From Hypericum androsaemum (lineage: Eukaryota > Streptophyta > Magnoliopsida > Malpighiales > Hypericaceae): DNA of 64,000 nucleotides. Positions 26,245-38,532 of the stretch are shown piece after piece. The DNA is taken from contig OZ023188.1 of NCBI GenBank assembly GCA_963995505.1, positions 14,769,912-14,833,911 on the forward strand, in the 5' to 3' direction. The position numbers were made by a program, and so were the translations under genes. Position 1 is the stretch's first letter, and the number at the start of each line of letters is the position of its first letter. Below the pieces are notes generated by a model. It made no database searches. It saw only the letters and a program-made list of their open reading frames with translations, and was not told the DNA's origin.

Positions 26245-27149
26245 AAAATTGAGAATTTGGTATTATATCTAATAATTAATATACATATATATTATTTTAA
26301 TATTAATTTAAAAAATTCGGGTAAAATCAGGGCAGGATCCTATAGATCCATACCCATGCCCTTATCCTTTTAAAATATCAAGATTCGGGTAGGATCAGGG
26401 TCTAGACCCGGTCAAAGTCAACAGGTCTTGCACCATTCGAGTCTGAATCATGGTAAACCCTCAGGGTAAGGGTCTAATTGCCATCCACAGGAAGGATCAC
26501 ACACCACCTCACTTCTCAACATTAACAATACCAGTTTGGTTCCCGTCCTTTCCCGGAGTTCCAGTCCCTCAAATTGGAATGGTTGAAGCAACTCATGGTC
26601 CAGTTTATGGCTACCCAGTTGGTGCATATCCAGGACTTTCAGGCATTGTCATATATCCGCCTGCCCTTCCAAGCATTCTCGTGTTTTCGTCATTGTCATA
26701 TATCTTTCTTTCTATCATAGATGATTATTCAGAAAGCTATTAAATGCATTTCTCTTCTACCTCTCAGATCCTCCGGATGCTTATGATCACACAACAGCAC
26801 ATGGTTACCGATCTTCACAGATTCCTACCAATCCTACCTACTGAAGATGCCTCTTCAAGCTAGAAGAGGCCCTGGTAGCATCAACCAGTGGCCATATTGA
26901 CAATGCAATAGGGACTAAAATCAGTTTATTTTGTCTTAAAATTGCTCATGCCAGGACCGAATATCTACCGGAATTCTGTAAATTGCTAGAACAAGCATCT
27001 GATAAGTTTTTGTTGGTGCAGAATTTGGCATCTGATAAGCTTTGAAAATTTCAGGCAATTAGCTCAGTATGCAAACAGCTTGTTTATTTATAAAGGCTGC
27101 CGTTTTACTTTTCTCTTTAAATGCTCGGTCAAAAGTTAATTCTGAGCTT

Positions 27150-29980
27150 TCTGTTTGTTGAAGTTAGAATCCCAAATTGCTTGAAGTAGATTTCACTTTC
27201 AACCATATTAAGATTTTAGATAGGACGTAACGAAGCCAAACTTCGGCTTATTTCTTTGAATGAGTTCCATTTCCGGAGCGATGAAGTGTGAATTATATAC
27301 ATTACTCTAATCAGACTACACTTGTTTTTTGGAACAGTTAAAATGTTATTGACCCGTAAAACTCATTAGTAAAAAATACACTGGCTAAAGAGTGTTGTCC
27401 ATAGCACTATGAGGACAAAGTTCATTTTCGATCCCTAAAAAAAATACAAATTTTTTGTCCAAATTAACTACGTATAATACACAGTAATTTATGCTAATAT
27501 AGACCAGTTCAGTTTGAATTAAAATTATTAGACTTCACTTATCGAATACTTTCACATATTTTACGTGATATAGAGATTTCAGTAGGATCATAATGTAATT
27601 TAGCAGAGATTTTATCCCAATAAAATAAAACCACACCAAGTGTTCACTCAGAAGCTTTCCTAGGTGAACTTGATCTAGATGATGGTAATTCCATTCGCAT
27701 TGGCGGGTGGCTACGGCTCAAGAACAATATATATGAACATAACTTCCAAATAAAAGTTTATGACAATTAACTAAATAATATGTATAACGGATGATATTAT
27801 AATTATAGGATTTTTGAAACCACGAAGTATGATGCAACCACATGGTATTAGCATAGAACATTCCCTAGTTATTTCTTCATATCGGTTTTGATTTTTTTTT
27901 ATAGAAGATACTTGTCAAGTTTTGAACCGTGGACTTCTTTGATATAGAACACTTCTTGTGTCGTTGGCTTAATGTCCTTTGGCAACATCAGTTTTGATTT
28001 ATTTTTCCGTAACATATTCGGATGTACAATGGATAGACTATTCTAAGTTTATATCCAACTATAGAGTGCGATAAAATTATTTCTAAAGAGATTTCCAGAG
28101 TTATATTCATTGAATTTTAGTTTAACGGCTTCTCTTACCATTTCAACGTACCCACCAATAATAAGCATTGTCATCTTTAGTGTAATATAATGAAATGTGA
28201 TATAATGAAAAAGCAAACCAAGAAAAAGGAAGAAAGTATCTGTGAGATATAATATAATGAATCGGATATGAACGAGACGAGCATATCACGCCTAATGGAT
28301 GTGCTTTTGTTACTTAATAATGAAATTAGAGAAAGAAATCATATGATTAAAAATTAATTAAGAGTGGAAGAGAACTGGATTCCGGTGTAGCCAGTTATGA
28401 TTACCTCTATACATACATTCGCCAAACCTCGTCAATAATTGTTTGCACATTGTAAGTGTCGATCTAGGATTAAAAAAAAATCATAATTTAGTTTTTTTCG
28501 ATAAATATTGAACCAAATAATCCAGTTTCGAGTCGGGTGAGATATTTGAAAAATCGCAAAGTTCTTCCAACAAGTATATAATAATGCTGCTGCATTTCCA
28601 AAAACACGACTGGAGACTTCTTAGTTAACATAACACAACTAACTCACTAGTTAATATAACTTTATCTAAGTTTCATAATTTAGTGAATATCATCATGATT
28701 AGGCTTTCTTCATGCAGGTGACACATTATGTCTTTACATGTTCTTTCTGAACATCGAGCCGCCCCCATGTGAATCTAAGAGTGTCCTAAACTTTGCACCA
28801 AAAGAACAAAAAAGGGTACAAAAACATCTGAAGTCCGAGAAATTCAGCAGCAGGCAAAGCCGGTAAATTGATTCTGCAATCTTATCCAGCTTATCTCTCA
28901 CAAAAGTTTGCTGCAATATTTTTAAATGTAGGACAAAGACAATGCCAATATAATCTTTGCTCATATTTCCACCCTCAAAACAAAGTTCAAGTTTTAAAAG
29001 CAACGGGGATGCCCCCGGATTTCTATCTGTTTCTTGGTTCGACTACTCCGACCAATTAAATTTCCAGTCATATTATATTTTATTTTTAAAATATTATATT
29101 ATTAATTATATTTAGTATTGAAATGTAACATAATTCTAAACATTCTTTAATTTTATTGTAAAATTTATCATTTACAATTATCAAAATCTCAATTTAATTC
29201 CTTTTAATCTAGACAAAATCCTCAAAAATAATTTTTCCAAATAAAATAAAAAATTTTAGTCAATTTGATCTAGACTCAAGATACAATTATCAACATCCCA
29301 ATTTAATTACTTTTAATTCAAGGTAAACTCTCAAAATCATTTTTTTTCAAATAAATAAATAAATTTTAGTCAAATTTGACATGGACTTACGATCCAATCC
29401 GACGAAACGGCTAGTCCAATTAAGTGTATCACTGGTTAACCACATTGACCACTGGTTCATCTCCTTTCTGTTTTTTGTATACAAATGACCCGACTTCAAT
29501 ATCGGGTTGTAATGATTGGTCGGACTACGTTTTTCAAAATAGTTAACCATCTCAATTTATAAACCAACCAATCCCATGTCGCCATGTCACCTATTTTTGT
29601 CATGCTACCCAAGAATCATTATTGGGCCATTAATTGTCGTACTACCCCTACAAAACTAAGGCTAACACGTATTAGGGAACTAAAACTTAATTTGATGCAT
29701 ATATTTATTACTATCTTCTATTATGTTTTCTTTTTGGTTTTTAAAATGCTTCCTCTTTTTAATATATTAGAATGTACATAACTCCTTGGTTACAACATCA
29801 TAGATTGAAATGTACACCACCGCCATGATTTATTAAAAACCCAATTGGCAAACGGAACATAATATTTTTTTGGTCAACCTAAAAAAATGTCAAACTAATC
29901 GAGAAATTATAAAAAAATAGATTTCCATAAAAAACTTTGAAAATGGTGGAACTCTAAAACCATTGCATCAGCGACCTAGC
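27150..29980. other. Gene-free AT-rich stretch with one SINE
   Basis: Apart from the SINE at 27895-27984 nothing could be supported here. The longest ORF (28734-29003, minus strand) has no recognisable motif. Confidence 0.4.
27895..27984 (-). mobile_element. tRNA-derived SINE
   Basis: On the minus strand it shows AAGCCAACGACACAAGAAGT (A-box region) and CGGTTCAAAACTTGAC (B box), with an A tail at the left end. The flanks ATATCGGTTTTGATTT and ACATCAGTTTTGATTT are a 16-bp target duplication. It is closely similar to the SINE at 45055-45153. Confidence 0.7.
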
Positions 29981-29984
29981 AACT

Positions 29985-30360
29985 CAGGGTCACAGAATAA
30001 ACAATTAATTTATCTCTCATTCATACCCAACTCAACTCCATTATATATTTTTCTACCCACATCAGCATCCCATGGTCACAGAATAATAATTAATTTTTTT
30101 CTCATTCACATATTATCTACTATCATTTTTTAATATAAAAATTATAATTAATTTACGAAAATAATTATTTGTAATTATAACAAAAAAAATAAAATTAAGT
30201 AATAAAATTAGGATTACAAAAGTTGCAATACGTATTATTTATTTTTAGTTTTGTTAAAGATAACTTCAATTTTTATAACCACACAAATAATATCCAAAAA
30301 AATCTATTTATACGAATAACATTGAGCCAAGTGTAACTAAGTAGATAGATAGAAAAAAAA
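29985..30360. mobile_element. Non-autonomous Harbinger relative
   Basis: The left part repeats CACAGAATAAACAATTAATT and TCTCATTCATACCCAACTCA, as at 8950-9020 of the large element. It then has a second copy of the same motif (30075-30130), as at 9055-9110. The right part (30240-30345) matches 12400-12510: AACCACACAAATAATATCC and a later word like GAATAACATTGAGCCAAGTG. It has the ends without the genes, so it is a deletion derivative of the same family. The outer limits are not fixed. Confidence 0.6.
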
Positions 30361-30369
30361 TATTACGTT

Positions 30370-31130
30370 TTGGCCCTCATCCCCACAATTTACGTTTTTC
30401 TTTTTTTTAAAAAAAGTTTTTGGTGCCATATTAGCATGACGCTTACCCAAGGATCACTATATGGCTGATCTAAGACTAAGAGTAGCTGGAAATAACTTTG
30501 CGGACTTTCTAATACTACTCCGCGTAGAATATAAATCGGTCCAGGATAAAAACTAAAAGAAAGACAGAAAGGAAAGGAGAACGGCTCTAACTTATAAGCT
30601 AGTCTTTTTTTTAGGGGAAACTTATAAGCTAGTCTCTCCCCAAACCCAGTAAAGACGTTCATAGTATTTTTTTTTAAAATAAATTACAATATGAGAATGT
30701 CAAGTTTAAATTTTAGATCTCTTAAATATTTAAAATATCTTATGTTCATAATATTGTAACACATAAAATTCTCACACTAATAACTAATAGACCGATCAAC
30801 TCAAACAAGAGGTTTAGAATGACAATATTAACAGGATATCAAATCATTTAAAAAGACACAAAATTCTAAACTTGGTCAAACTCCTCATCTCCACCAATCT
30901 CTCTCACTCTCCACCCTACGCTCTCGGATCAATCCCAACGTCTCACAAAGATGAGATAGATAATAAAAGTAAAAAAAAAAGAGAGAATCCTCCACCCTTC
31001 TCGTCCTCCTTTCTTGCTCCTCCTCTTGTATTCCAAACCTTCTTGGACTGACGGCCGCAAGATCACTAGTTCTTCTTATAACATACAACCGAAATAAAAT
31101 ATTACCGTTCCAGAAAAAAATCAAACCCTC
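30370..31130. other. Spacer upstream of the SMI1-like gene
   Basis: No gene or RNA was recognised. The last 100 bp are C- and T-rich, like a plant promoter-proximal leader. Confidence 0.4.
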
Positions 31131-31132
31131 TC

Positions 31133-31139
31133 TATATAG
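31133..31139 (+). promoter_or_regulatory. TATA box of the SMI1-like gene
   Basis: TATATAG, 40 bp upstream of the chosen ATG, which would leave a very short leader of about 10-15 nt. If so, transcription may also start elsewhere upstream. Confidence 0.45.
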
Positions 31140-31178
31140 CCTCCTCCCCCACCCCAAACCACACACTAGCTAACCCTA

Positions 31179-32577
31179 ATGGCACCCACACTCACCAACC
31201 CTATCCCGGCCCCGCCCACCAAATCCAAGCTCGTCTGCTTCTCCTTCGCCGCCTACTCCAAGTCCCTGATAAACCATTTAAGGTCGCTGAACGTCCCCAT
31301 CCTCCCCGGCCTCACCGACCAGGAATTCTCCCTTATAGAGTCCACCTTCCGCTTCACTTTTCCGCCGGACCTCCGGTCAATTCTCCGGGAGGGACTCCCA
31401 GTGGGCCCCCACTTCCCGAACTGGCGGTCATCCTCCTTGCAACAGCTCCAGATCCTCCTCAACCTCCCCCTCCTTAACCTCCTCAAGAACGTGTCCAAAA
31501 ACGGCTTCTGGGTCGATTCCTGGGTCGACCGTCCTCAGGACAGGGAAAAGGCCCTCAATTTGGCCAAGCAGGTAGTTTTTAGTAAAAAAAAAAAAATTTT
31601 GAAATTTTAATTTTTTATTAATAATATAAGAAGAATCTCTCATCTTCCACCTGCAAGAATCTATTGCAAAAAAAAAGTACCAGAAAAAAATTATCGTTGA
31701 TTGCACCACGAAGAGAATCAACCCATTAGTAAAAAATATATATATTTTGGTCACGTACATTTTTAATGATCAATCTATTTATAGAAATTAGAAGGGGGAA
31801 CTAACATTTATCCTATGTTTTATTTTCTTGGACAAGCAGGTGGTTGGGGACAATGGGGATGGAACTTATGATGTCCCTGTCCTCGTCCCGGTCCTCTGGA
31901 ACTGTTACATACCCGCCACGTGTCCTAGCATATCCGGCAATCCGGTCTTCCACGTCGACGACAAGGGCGTCAGGGTCATCAGCTACGACCTGGCTAGGTT
32001 TTTCCACGATGTTGATCGTTGGTTAGGGTTAAACAGCGTGAGCAGTGGCGGGGGGATTAACGTGCCGGCGTGGGCGGCGACGGAGCCGAGGAGGGTGGAG
32101 TTCTGGACGGAGGTCGCGGAGAGGGGGAGGCGGGTCGAGCCACGTGGAGGCGACCGGGCGTGGTGGTGCAGGGAGGAAGAGGAGTTTAGAGGGCTCAGCG
32201 GATGCCTAGAGAGGGTGTACTGGACGCTGAGGGATGGAGGGTGGGGGGAGGACGAGGTGAGCGAGATCATGATGATGAAGAGGCCACCGGGTCCGACAGT
32301 GAACGACTCTGATCGTCTCGGGTGGCACGTGCGGGTCATGTCCCTCATGCTGTTGCGTGCGGGGTGGAGCATGGAGGACGTCGTGTACTCGCTCGGTAAA
32401 ACTGACGATCACAATGACGACGAATATGATGATGTCGATAACGACGAAGACTTTTTCGACGGCGTGAAATGGGGCAACACGTCGTTTTTGGAGTTCCAGC
32501 CTCTGAAAGGGTGTGATCCTGTTAAAATAAGGAGGAGCAGTCTCGAGCATTTGACAAGCCTTCAACCTGTCTCCTAA
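31179..32577 (+). CDS. SMI1/KNR4-like plant protein, 376 aa
   Basis: Two exons, 31179-31571 and 31840-32577, joined by a 268-bp GT-AG intron in phase 0; the exons give 376 aa. The SMI1/KNR4-type fold is suggested by LTDQEFSLIESTFRFTFPPD followed by LRSILREGLPVGPHFPNWR at about residues 45-85. Exon 2 continues the domain with YDVPVLVPVLWNCYIPATCP and VFHVDDKGVRVISYDLARFF. The C-terminal third has a helical region and an acidic patch (DDHNDDEYDDVDNDED). The family is widespread in plants and its role is not settled; in fungi Knr4/Smi1 links cell-wall synthesis to signalling, but that function cannot be carried over. Coding GC is high compared with the AT-rich flanks. The ATG was chosen because MAPTLTNPIPAPPTKSKLVC opens the conserved region and no upstream in-frame ATG is closer. 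No defect was seen. Confidence 0.85.
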
Positions 32578-32579
32578 AA

Positions 32580-33251
32580 AGTGCTTCCAATTTTGTCGAT
32601 GTGGAAATATCAGATAGTATCAACCAAAATGGTAGCGGCACTTAGCTGAGGATCATTCTTTATGTATTTTGATATGTAGAATATTTGTACATATGAACGG
32701 TTCTGTGTAGAAAAAGAGTAGCCGTGTAGAAGAGTTCTTCCGGGGTGTATATAATTAGGATGTACATTTTAGGTACATCTTGTATATTGTAATAAGAATC
32801 AAGAACAAAATTTACAATTAACCCGTGTATCTGAAACTGATCTCTTTAATATCTTTTATTTTTCACAATCGCACACTTAACATACTGATAACATTCGCAA
32901 GTAGTCACTGCTTGAACAAATTTTAAATTAATTGTTTGATGAAAACAATGGCGATGGCAAATATAAAATTTCAAAAGAGTCCCACTTGTTCAGATTGGGA
33001 AGTTTTGTCATCTTTCGAAAGTATTATCCGACTCAAATACATATTATTCGATCCAGTAAATCTGAATACCCGATATAAACCAAAACTTACCTACCCATCC
33101 TGCCGATTCTAGCCTGAGTACTAGTTGAGCAAAAAAGTCTTAAGCTAGCGTTGTAATTAAGTATCCTCTTGGTCTCGTGTTAGTTGTTACGCATTAAAAT
33201 AAACAGGCGGGCGAGAGGGCCGGGACAGAGAGAAAAAAGCACTCGTTAAGA
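32580..33251. other. 3' flank of the SMI1-like gene, no gene
   Basis: This is a likely 3' untranslated part followed by spacer. An AATAAG word near 32790 is the best poly(A) candidate. Nothing else was recognised. Confidence 0.4.
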
Positions 33252-34328
33252 GAGAAATTTTATGGTGATTTTTACATACTCACTTGGTATGTACCCACCA
33301 ATCAACAATTTTCAAGGAGATTTGGGCCAAATTAATTAATTAGATGACTTGGATATATATTTATAGTAACTAAATCAAGTCATTAATGTAGAATAGGTTA
33401 AAAACAAACTAGTTCCTTATCTATACAACTAAATCATAAATGAAAGCAAAATGTTGAAATTTTGTTATACTTTAATTTTCTTCAAGTACGTAAAATATTT
33501 TTATTTTAATTTTATGAAAAGTTATAAAAAATAATTGTTCACCAAATAAAATAATTGATCTATTTTATGTCCATCAAATAATTGTTATAGAATACTTGTT
33601 TTAATTAAAGTTACGACAATTTTATTTAAGAAAAAATTTCATAAATTTTTTATAGAATCGTAATTAAAAAATAGACCTAAGTTATATTTTAATTTTCTTT
33701 AAGATCATAAAATATTTTTTAATTTTAATTTTATGAAAAGTTACGAAAATAATTGTTCACCAAATAAAAGAATCGTTCTAACTGATCTATTTTAATTTTC
33801 ATAATTTCAAGAAAATAGACCTAAGTCCATCAAATAATTGTTCTTACGAAAAATAATTTCAAATTTAATTATTTGATGGAAGAACAATTATTTTTTAATC
33901 ATAAAAAAAAATATAACACTTATTTTTTTGAACAATTGCTTTATCGGTTTGCATATTTTTGGACATGCACTTAAAGTAGTTGAACTTACTTCTTGAAATT
34001 AAAGTAAAATACTTAATTATTTTTATAAAATTTTCATAACTTTTTGTAAAATAAAAATAAAAATAAAAATATTTTACGTACTTAAGAAAATTAAAATATA
34101 ACAATATTTCGTCATGTTTGTTTCATTTATGATTTAGTTGTGTTGATAAGGAAATAGTTTGTTTTTAACCTATTATACAATAATGACTTGATTTAGTTAC
34201 CATAAATACATATCCAAGTCAAATAATTAATTAATTTGACATAAACTCACTTGGCAATTGTTGATTGGTGGGTACATACCAAGTCACCAAATGACTTGGT
34301 ATATAGGGATCACCATAAAATTTCTCCC
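33252..34328. mobile_element. Foldback element with about 300-bp inverted repeats
   Basis: The left end GAGAAATTTTATGGTGAT returns inverted as ATCACCATAAAATTTCTC at the right. The arms run on through GGTATGTACCCACCAATCAA and the long AT-rich part with CTTCAAGTACGTAAAATA. The flanks CGTTAAGA at 33244-33251 and 34329-34336 form a perfect 8-bp target duplication. The core is made of diverged subrepeats of AATAATTGTTCACCAAATAA. There is no coding capacity; the size and duplication suggest a hAT- or Mutator-type non-autonomous element. Confidence 0.8.
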
Positions 34329-34507
34329 CGTTAAGATCTTGGGCTTTATCATGTATCTTCCATATGAAGTCCTATTTTCCATGGTAATGTTCCTTTTCGT
34401 CAAAATCAATTTATTGTTTGATATTTATTGTGCTAACTAATTTAAATTTGAATTAAATTAAATTACAATAATCTCAACTAGATTTTGTTAGTTGATATTC
34501 GAATTTA

Positions 34508-34975
34508 GGAATGACAACGTACATGATATATGTTGGATTCATAAGACCCAGATCCTTATCCTCTTTTTTAAGAATAGACCCAGATTCTTACCCGTGTTAT
34601 TTGAAAATAATTAAATAGAAAAAATAAATAGCATGGATGCACTCGAAAGTGTGGATGTAATTTATTCATTAAAAATTCAATAAAAAAAACCAAACAAGCA
34701 AATAAAAAAAATTGAAGTTGTGTTGGGTAAGATTCAGAATTTTGTATTCTATTTAGTAATTAATATATATATATATATATATATTATTTTACAAAAATTT
34801 TAACAAATTTGGGTATTATTAGAGCAATATCCTATAAATCCATATATATACCCTTATTCTTTTAAAAAAAATAAGAATTCAGACAGGATCCGAGTTTAAA
34901 TCCAGTAAAAGTCAACAAATCTTTTTTGAATTTGATTTCAAGTAGAACCTGATGATAAGAATCTAATTGCCATTC
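34508..34975. mobile_element. Second hAT-like non-autonomous copy
   Basis: It begins GGAATGACAAC and ends ATTGCCATTC, with internal words CAGATCCTTATCCTC and CAGACAGGATCCGAG, as in the element at 24848-26486. It has a TA microsatellite near 34763-34784. It is more diverged than the first copy; AATTTA occurs at both flanks but the duplication is not exact. Confidence 0.6.
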
Positions 34976-35600
34976 TAATTTATTAGCATTTTAAATATTG
35001 AAATTCGAATACATCCATGATTAAATTAATAGTTGGAAGTTATTGAAATAACATTCAAATCTTATCCCATTTAATTTAGAAATTTAGTTTTCTTAATAAA
35101 GGATCCCACTTAACGTGGGAGTCCTCCTTGGGATGAGGTGGGTTTGTTACCCTCGTAGATTAACTTAAAAGAAAGGGACTTAGAGTTCCTCTTTAGAGGG
35201 AAAGAAGAAGGACATCAACTCGTGCACAATAGAGGAGATGAGAACGTAGGTTCTCTCTCAGTAAATCTCTCTCGACTTCGAGGCATTTAGGAGGTAGATT
35301 AAATTTCATTTCGATTAATAAATCGTGAGTAGGATCAATCTTTTGGTGAGCTTTCGTTATATGAAGATCTTATGGAGATAGAACCTGTGAAGATTGCTGT
35401 GGAAAAACTGCAACAAGTAAGTATATTTATATTTACGTCTTTTGGATTTCTTGTAATTTTAATTATGATTATGATTACTTGAAATCTTTCACAATTCGAA
35501 TTGGGTGAAGGGTTCTATTTCATGGCTCCGTGTTCTTGTTTAGCGAGCTTGATACATATTTTTAAAATTACATAATATTTTAACATTTATTTAATCGATT
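34976..35600. other. Spacer with possible retroelement leader, unresolved
   Basis: The stretch at 35100-35420, with many short purine-rich words and no ORF, resembles a retrotransposon leader, but no LTR pair or primer site was found. Confidence 0.3.
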
Positions 35601-36753
35601 AATAAAGATTTGATTAAAGATGTAATATGAAACACGAGATAATTTAAGTAACAGGATTATCATGTCTCTTGATTGTTCAGTGAGGTAAAACATCTATCAC
35701 CTAGTCAAAGAATTTAGAACCACAAGATTGTGGTGTATAAAAGTACGAAACCACAAAGTACTAAAGTGGACGATCAAAATTTTAACACCGGTACCGACTA
35801 AGACCGTATCTTTTATTAGTTTAAAAAAGCTATTAGTTTTGAGATAACTACTTTAGAAGGTTCTACTGTATAAGGCAATCAAAGGGTCACGCTAACTAGA
35901 ACAATTAACACTCTTCCCCGATTTATGAATTTCTTTTTCTTTAAAAAGAAGGTATAAGACTATTTTGGTAAACAATTAATGTAGTTCTAAACTTAAGGCT
36001 TTTTTCCAATTTAAACTTTCAGTCTAAAAAATATTCGTATAATTAAGTATTTTTTAAATAGTACCTATTTTTTTTAAAGTACATTTAAGTATTATACATA
36101 TATAATATGCGTATTAACTAATTAATTATCGTCGTGTACATATTCCTGACTCCATTCTTGTACATGTTTAAAAATTGTTTTTGGAGACATCAGATTGCGA
36201 GAAAGTTGTTTGAATAGACGAGTACGTGTGAGAGGAGGTTCATGGTCTTCATCAACGTCGATGACAAATTTGAAGTAGCGCAGTTCAGAATTGTCTAGTT
36301 ATTTGAGGTTGGCGCACAATTCATTTTTAGTTTATCGGGTTTTTTTTTTATCTGAAAGAATTATATTTGTTTTATTTAAATTTTGTGAACTGTTGGTAGA
36401 ATGGAAATAAATGCGAGCCACCCGATCTAAAACGTGGAATGACATAGTCAAGTTGGTTTTGCTGAAGTGTCGAACATAAAATCTTAGTCATCAAGATTTA
36501 GACATAAATATGCATCAAGTCATTATTGTGCAAAATTAAGTTTTAATTTTTTACGTCATAGTATAAGTAATATGATAAGATGATATGATGAGCAAACACC
36601 GCATATTTAACCAAGGAACGCTCAAGCAAAAAAGTGTAAAACCAAAAGATGATTACTTATTATCAATATCAAAAATCTCTTATTACTCATGGCTAATATC
36701 ATAGACCATATTTTTTTAAATGAACATCAACCTATTGATGTCAAATATCTCTT

Positions 36754-37143
36754 TCACTTATTAATGGCTGCCAGACGGTTAATAATACGCCTGCGGACGC
36801 GTTGTATGTACTTCTTGAAGATTAAAAGCTCGTCCAGACTAAGTTTGTCAAGTTGGACATCGAGCGGGGAGCCGTCACCAATGATCTCACACAGAATTAA
36901 ATTCTCGATGTGATCGATCTCAAGTTCTAATTGTCGAATTCGGTATACGGTGGCCTGAAGCTCACGCTCTTGATTAGATTCGCCAGGAGGATTGAAGCTT
37001 CTCTTTGTGGCCTTAACTAAGGAAAGAGGCATGGTGTTAGAGAGTATAACAAGAGCACATGCAACACATAAGTTGTACACATCAATTGCATTGAGGCAAC
37101 TGCCTATGCGGTTTGGGGAAGAAAACCTATTTTTCTGAGGCAT
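36754..37143 (-). CDS. Small MADS-like (type I) ORF, left arm
   Basis: An open frame of 129 aa from the Met shared by all three copies (MPQKNR); an in-frame Met 10 codons upstream is not shared. The part SCLNAIDVYNLCVACALVIL resembles the second half of a MADS domain, where type I proteins have LFKKA..L..LC.....AI.V.S. What follows fits the type I layout too: NPP, then a coiled coil (ERELQATVYRIRQLELEIDH), then LDKLSLDELLIFKKYIQRVR. The basic DNA-binding N-terminus of true MADS proteins is not recognisable, so DNA binding is doubtful. It reads away from the centre of the palindrome. TATAAATA lies about 94 bp upstream. The MADS link is my inference from the pattern, not a clear match. Confidence 0.6.
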   Translation of the reverse strand: MPQKNRFSSPNRIGSCLNAIDVYNLCVACALVILSNTMPLSLVKATKRSFNPPGESNQERELQATVYRIRQLELEIDHIENLILCEIIGDGSPLDVQLDKLSLDELLIFKKYIQRVRRRIINRLAAINK

Positions 37144-37236
37144 ATTGTTGGAGAAAGGACAAGAAGGAGACAATAGAAAAGGAATAAAAATTTCTTAGAA
37201 TTATTTGTGTGCGATGAGTTGTAGAGAGGCACCCTC

Positions 37237-37244
37237 TATTTATA
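37237..37244 (-). promoter_or_regulatory. TATA box of the left-arm MADS-like ORF
   Basis: TATAAATA on the minus strand within TATAAATAGAGGGTGCC, which is conserved at the same distance (about 95 bp) from the ATG in the right-arm copy. Confidence 0.5.
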
Positions 37245-38124
37245 CAATATTTCAGTGCATTTGTCGATTATTTTTGGAAACCATAAAATGGTGATAAATT
37301 AGTTGTTGTAGATTTCACGGAAGGTAATTTTAAAATAATGAATAGAATTTTAAGTAATATATTTTGTTTTAATTCTAAAAAAGATGTGAATGCTAAATAG
37401 CGTAACATTTTAACATAAGTCCCATATTTGTCTAAACCAATTCCATTTACAAAATTCTGCTATGAAAATAAATATAGAAAAAATTAATTGCTATCTTTAA
37501 TTGTCACGGCCTGAGACCTGCATAGTGACATACACATCGAAAAAGCAAACATGGAATGTCTTATTCCAACTTTTTAAAGGCCCGAAACATGCTCGCTCAA
37601 ATTTTGAGTCTAAAATGTTCTTGAACTCATGGAAAAAAGCGTAGGGGATTGAACTCTTGTAGGAAACTTAAAAATAATGTTACAAATATCAGAGGAGCCT
37701 TGTGAGATAATTTAGAGAATTGCATTACAAGTTCTCTTTCTTGTCTGTGTCGCTCAAGCAGTCATATTCTCGTTTGGCTTGCACGTAAATCAAAATACCT
37801 CAAGCACGTCGACACACACACAATTGACATTCGGATTATGACTGCAGTTATGCGAGAAAATCAAACTAAACAGAAAGAACATGAGATAACAATTTGGTGA
37901 TCTAATTCGTCAATATAACTACATCTGGGGCTCTGACAATTAGGACTGTAGCCTGGTCCATAGCGTATGCGTGCTCAGTAGCGTACGCATGCAATTCTAA
38001 TTGACATTACTGGCATAAACTTGCTCCAATGCGTATGCCCTACTGTGATTCCATGGCCTGACGTTCATAAAGTGAGTTGGCATACACCAGTCCTGATCCG
38101 TGGTCTTCTCTCTATCCAAATGCC

Positions 38125-38498
38125 TCTTGCATCACACGTTGCACCTACAAGGTCAGAGCTATCATGGGTGTTATTCATTATGCACAACATATCTGCCTTC
38201 GTTCTTCGAGCCACTACCTTAGCTCCAATGGTAATTTTCCATTATCTACAGCCAAAGTTCACTACATAACCCTCATCATCTAGCTGCCATATGGAAAGCA
38301 AATTCCTCTTTCATCCTAGAATATGCCTAACTCATTTCAACCGCAATGTAGAACCATTTAGGGTATTGATCTAAACATCTTCCTTCCCTACGATCTGTAA
38401 ATGCTCATCGTCAACAATAAAAAATTTTTCAAAATTACCTGAGGTATACTGCTCTATTATCATTGTGCTACTGTATTAATGGAATGATGTTCTTGAAT
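38125..38498 (-). pseudogene. Copia pol fragment (pre-integrase region), left arm
   Basis: The minus strand carries the same copia fragment as 38533-38905 in the right arm, with the phrase HIPGLKRNFLSLWQLDDEG in that copy. Both copies share a stop at the same codon after the ...VIFG motif. Confidence 0.6.
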
Positions 38499-38532
38499 CT
38501 CAAACACCCACAACTTCAATAACATTATCTCG

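Larger units (their letters stand above)
24848..26486. mobile_element. hAT-like non-autonomous element (outer layer of a triple nest)
   Basis: It starts GGATGGCAAT and ends ATTGCCATCC. The flanks ACAAGAAG (24840-24847) and ACAGGAAG (26487-26494) form an 8-bp target duplication with one mismatch, as in hAT elements. Subterminal words such as GGGCAGGATC and CTTATCC recur at both ends. Without the nested insertions it is about 550 bp and has no gene. A related copy lies at 34508-34975. Confidence 0.75.
24620..26900 (+). pseudogene. Gene fragment split by nested transposons
   Basis: Before the insertion (24640-24847) one frame reads GKPAEARQEVDYSRGNAPSR and, after a shift, VGVPVYQWHQFLICSRIQSA. 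After it (from 26487) the same frame goes on as DHTPPHFSTL, then PSFPGVPVPQIGMVEATHGP and VYGYPVGAYPGLSG. A likely intron ends at CTCTCAG near 26767, followed by DPPDAYDHTTAHGYRSSQIP and a stop. The sequence after the stop, to about 27150, looks like a 3' leader. I do not recognise the parent gene. It has no 5' half here and is interrupted by 1.6 kb of transposons, so it is a broken piece. Confidence 0.5.

Noticed and set aside
31428..32372. Antisense ORFs over the SMI1-like gene
   Set aside because: They are GC-rich shadows of the coding exons.
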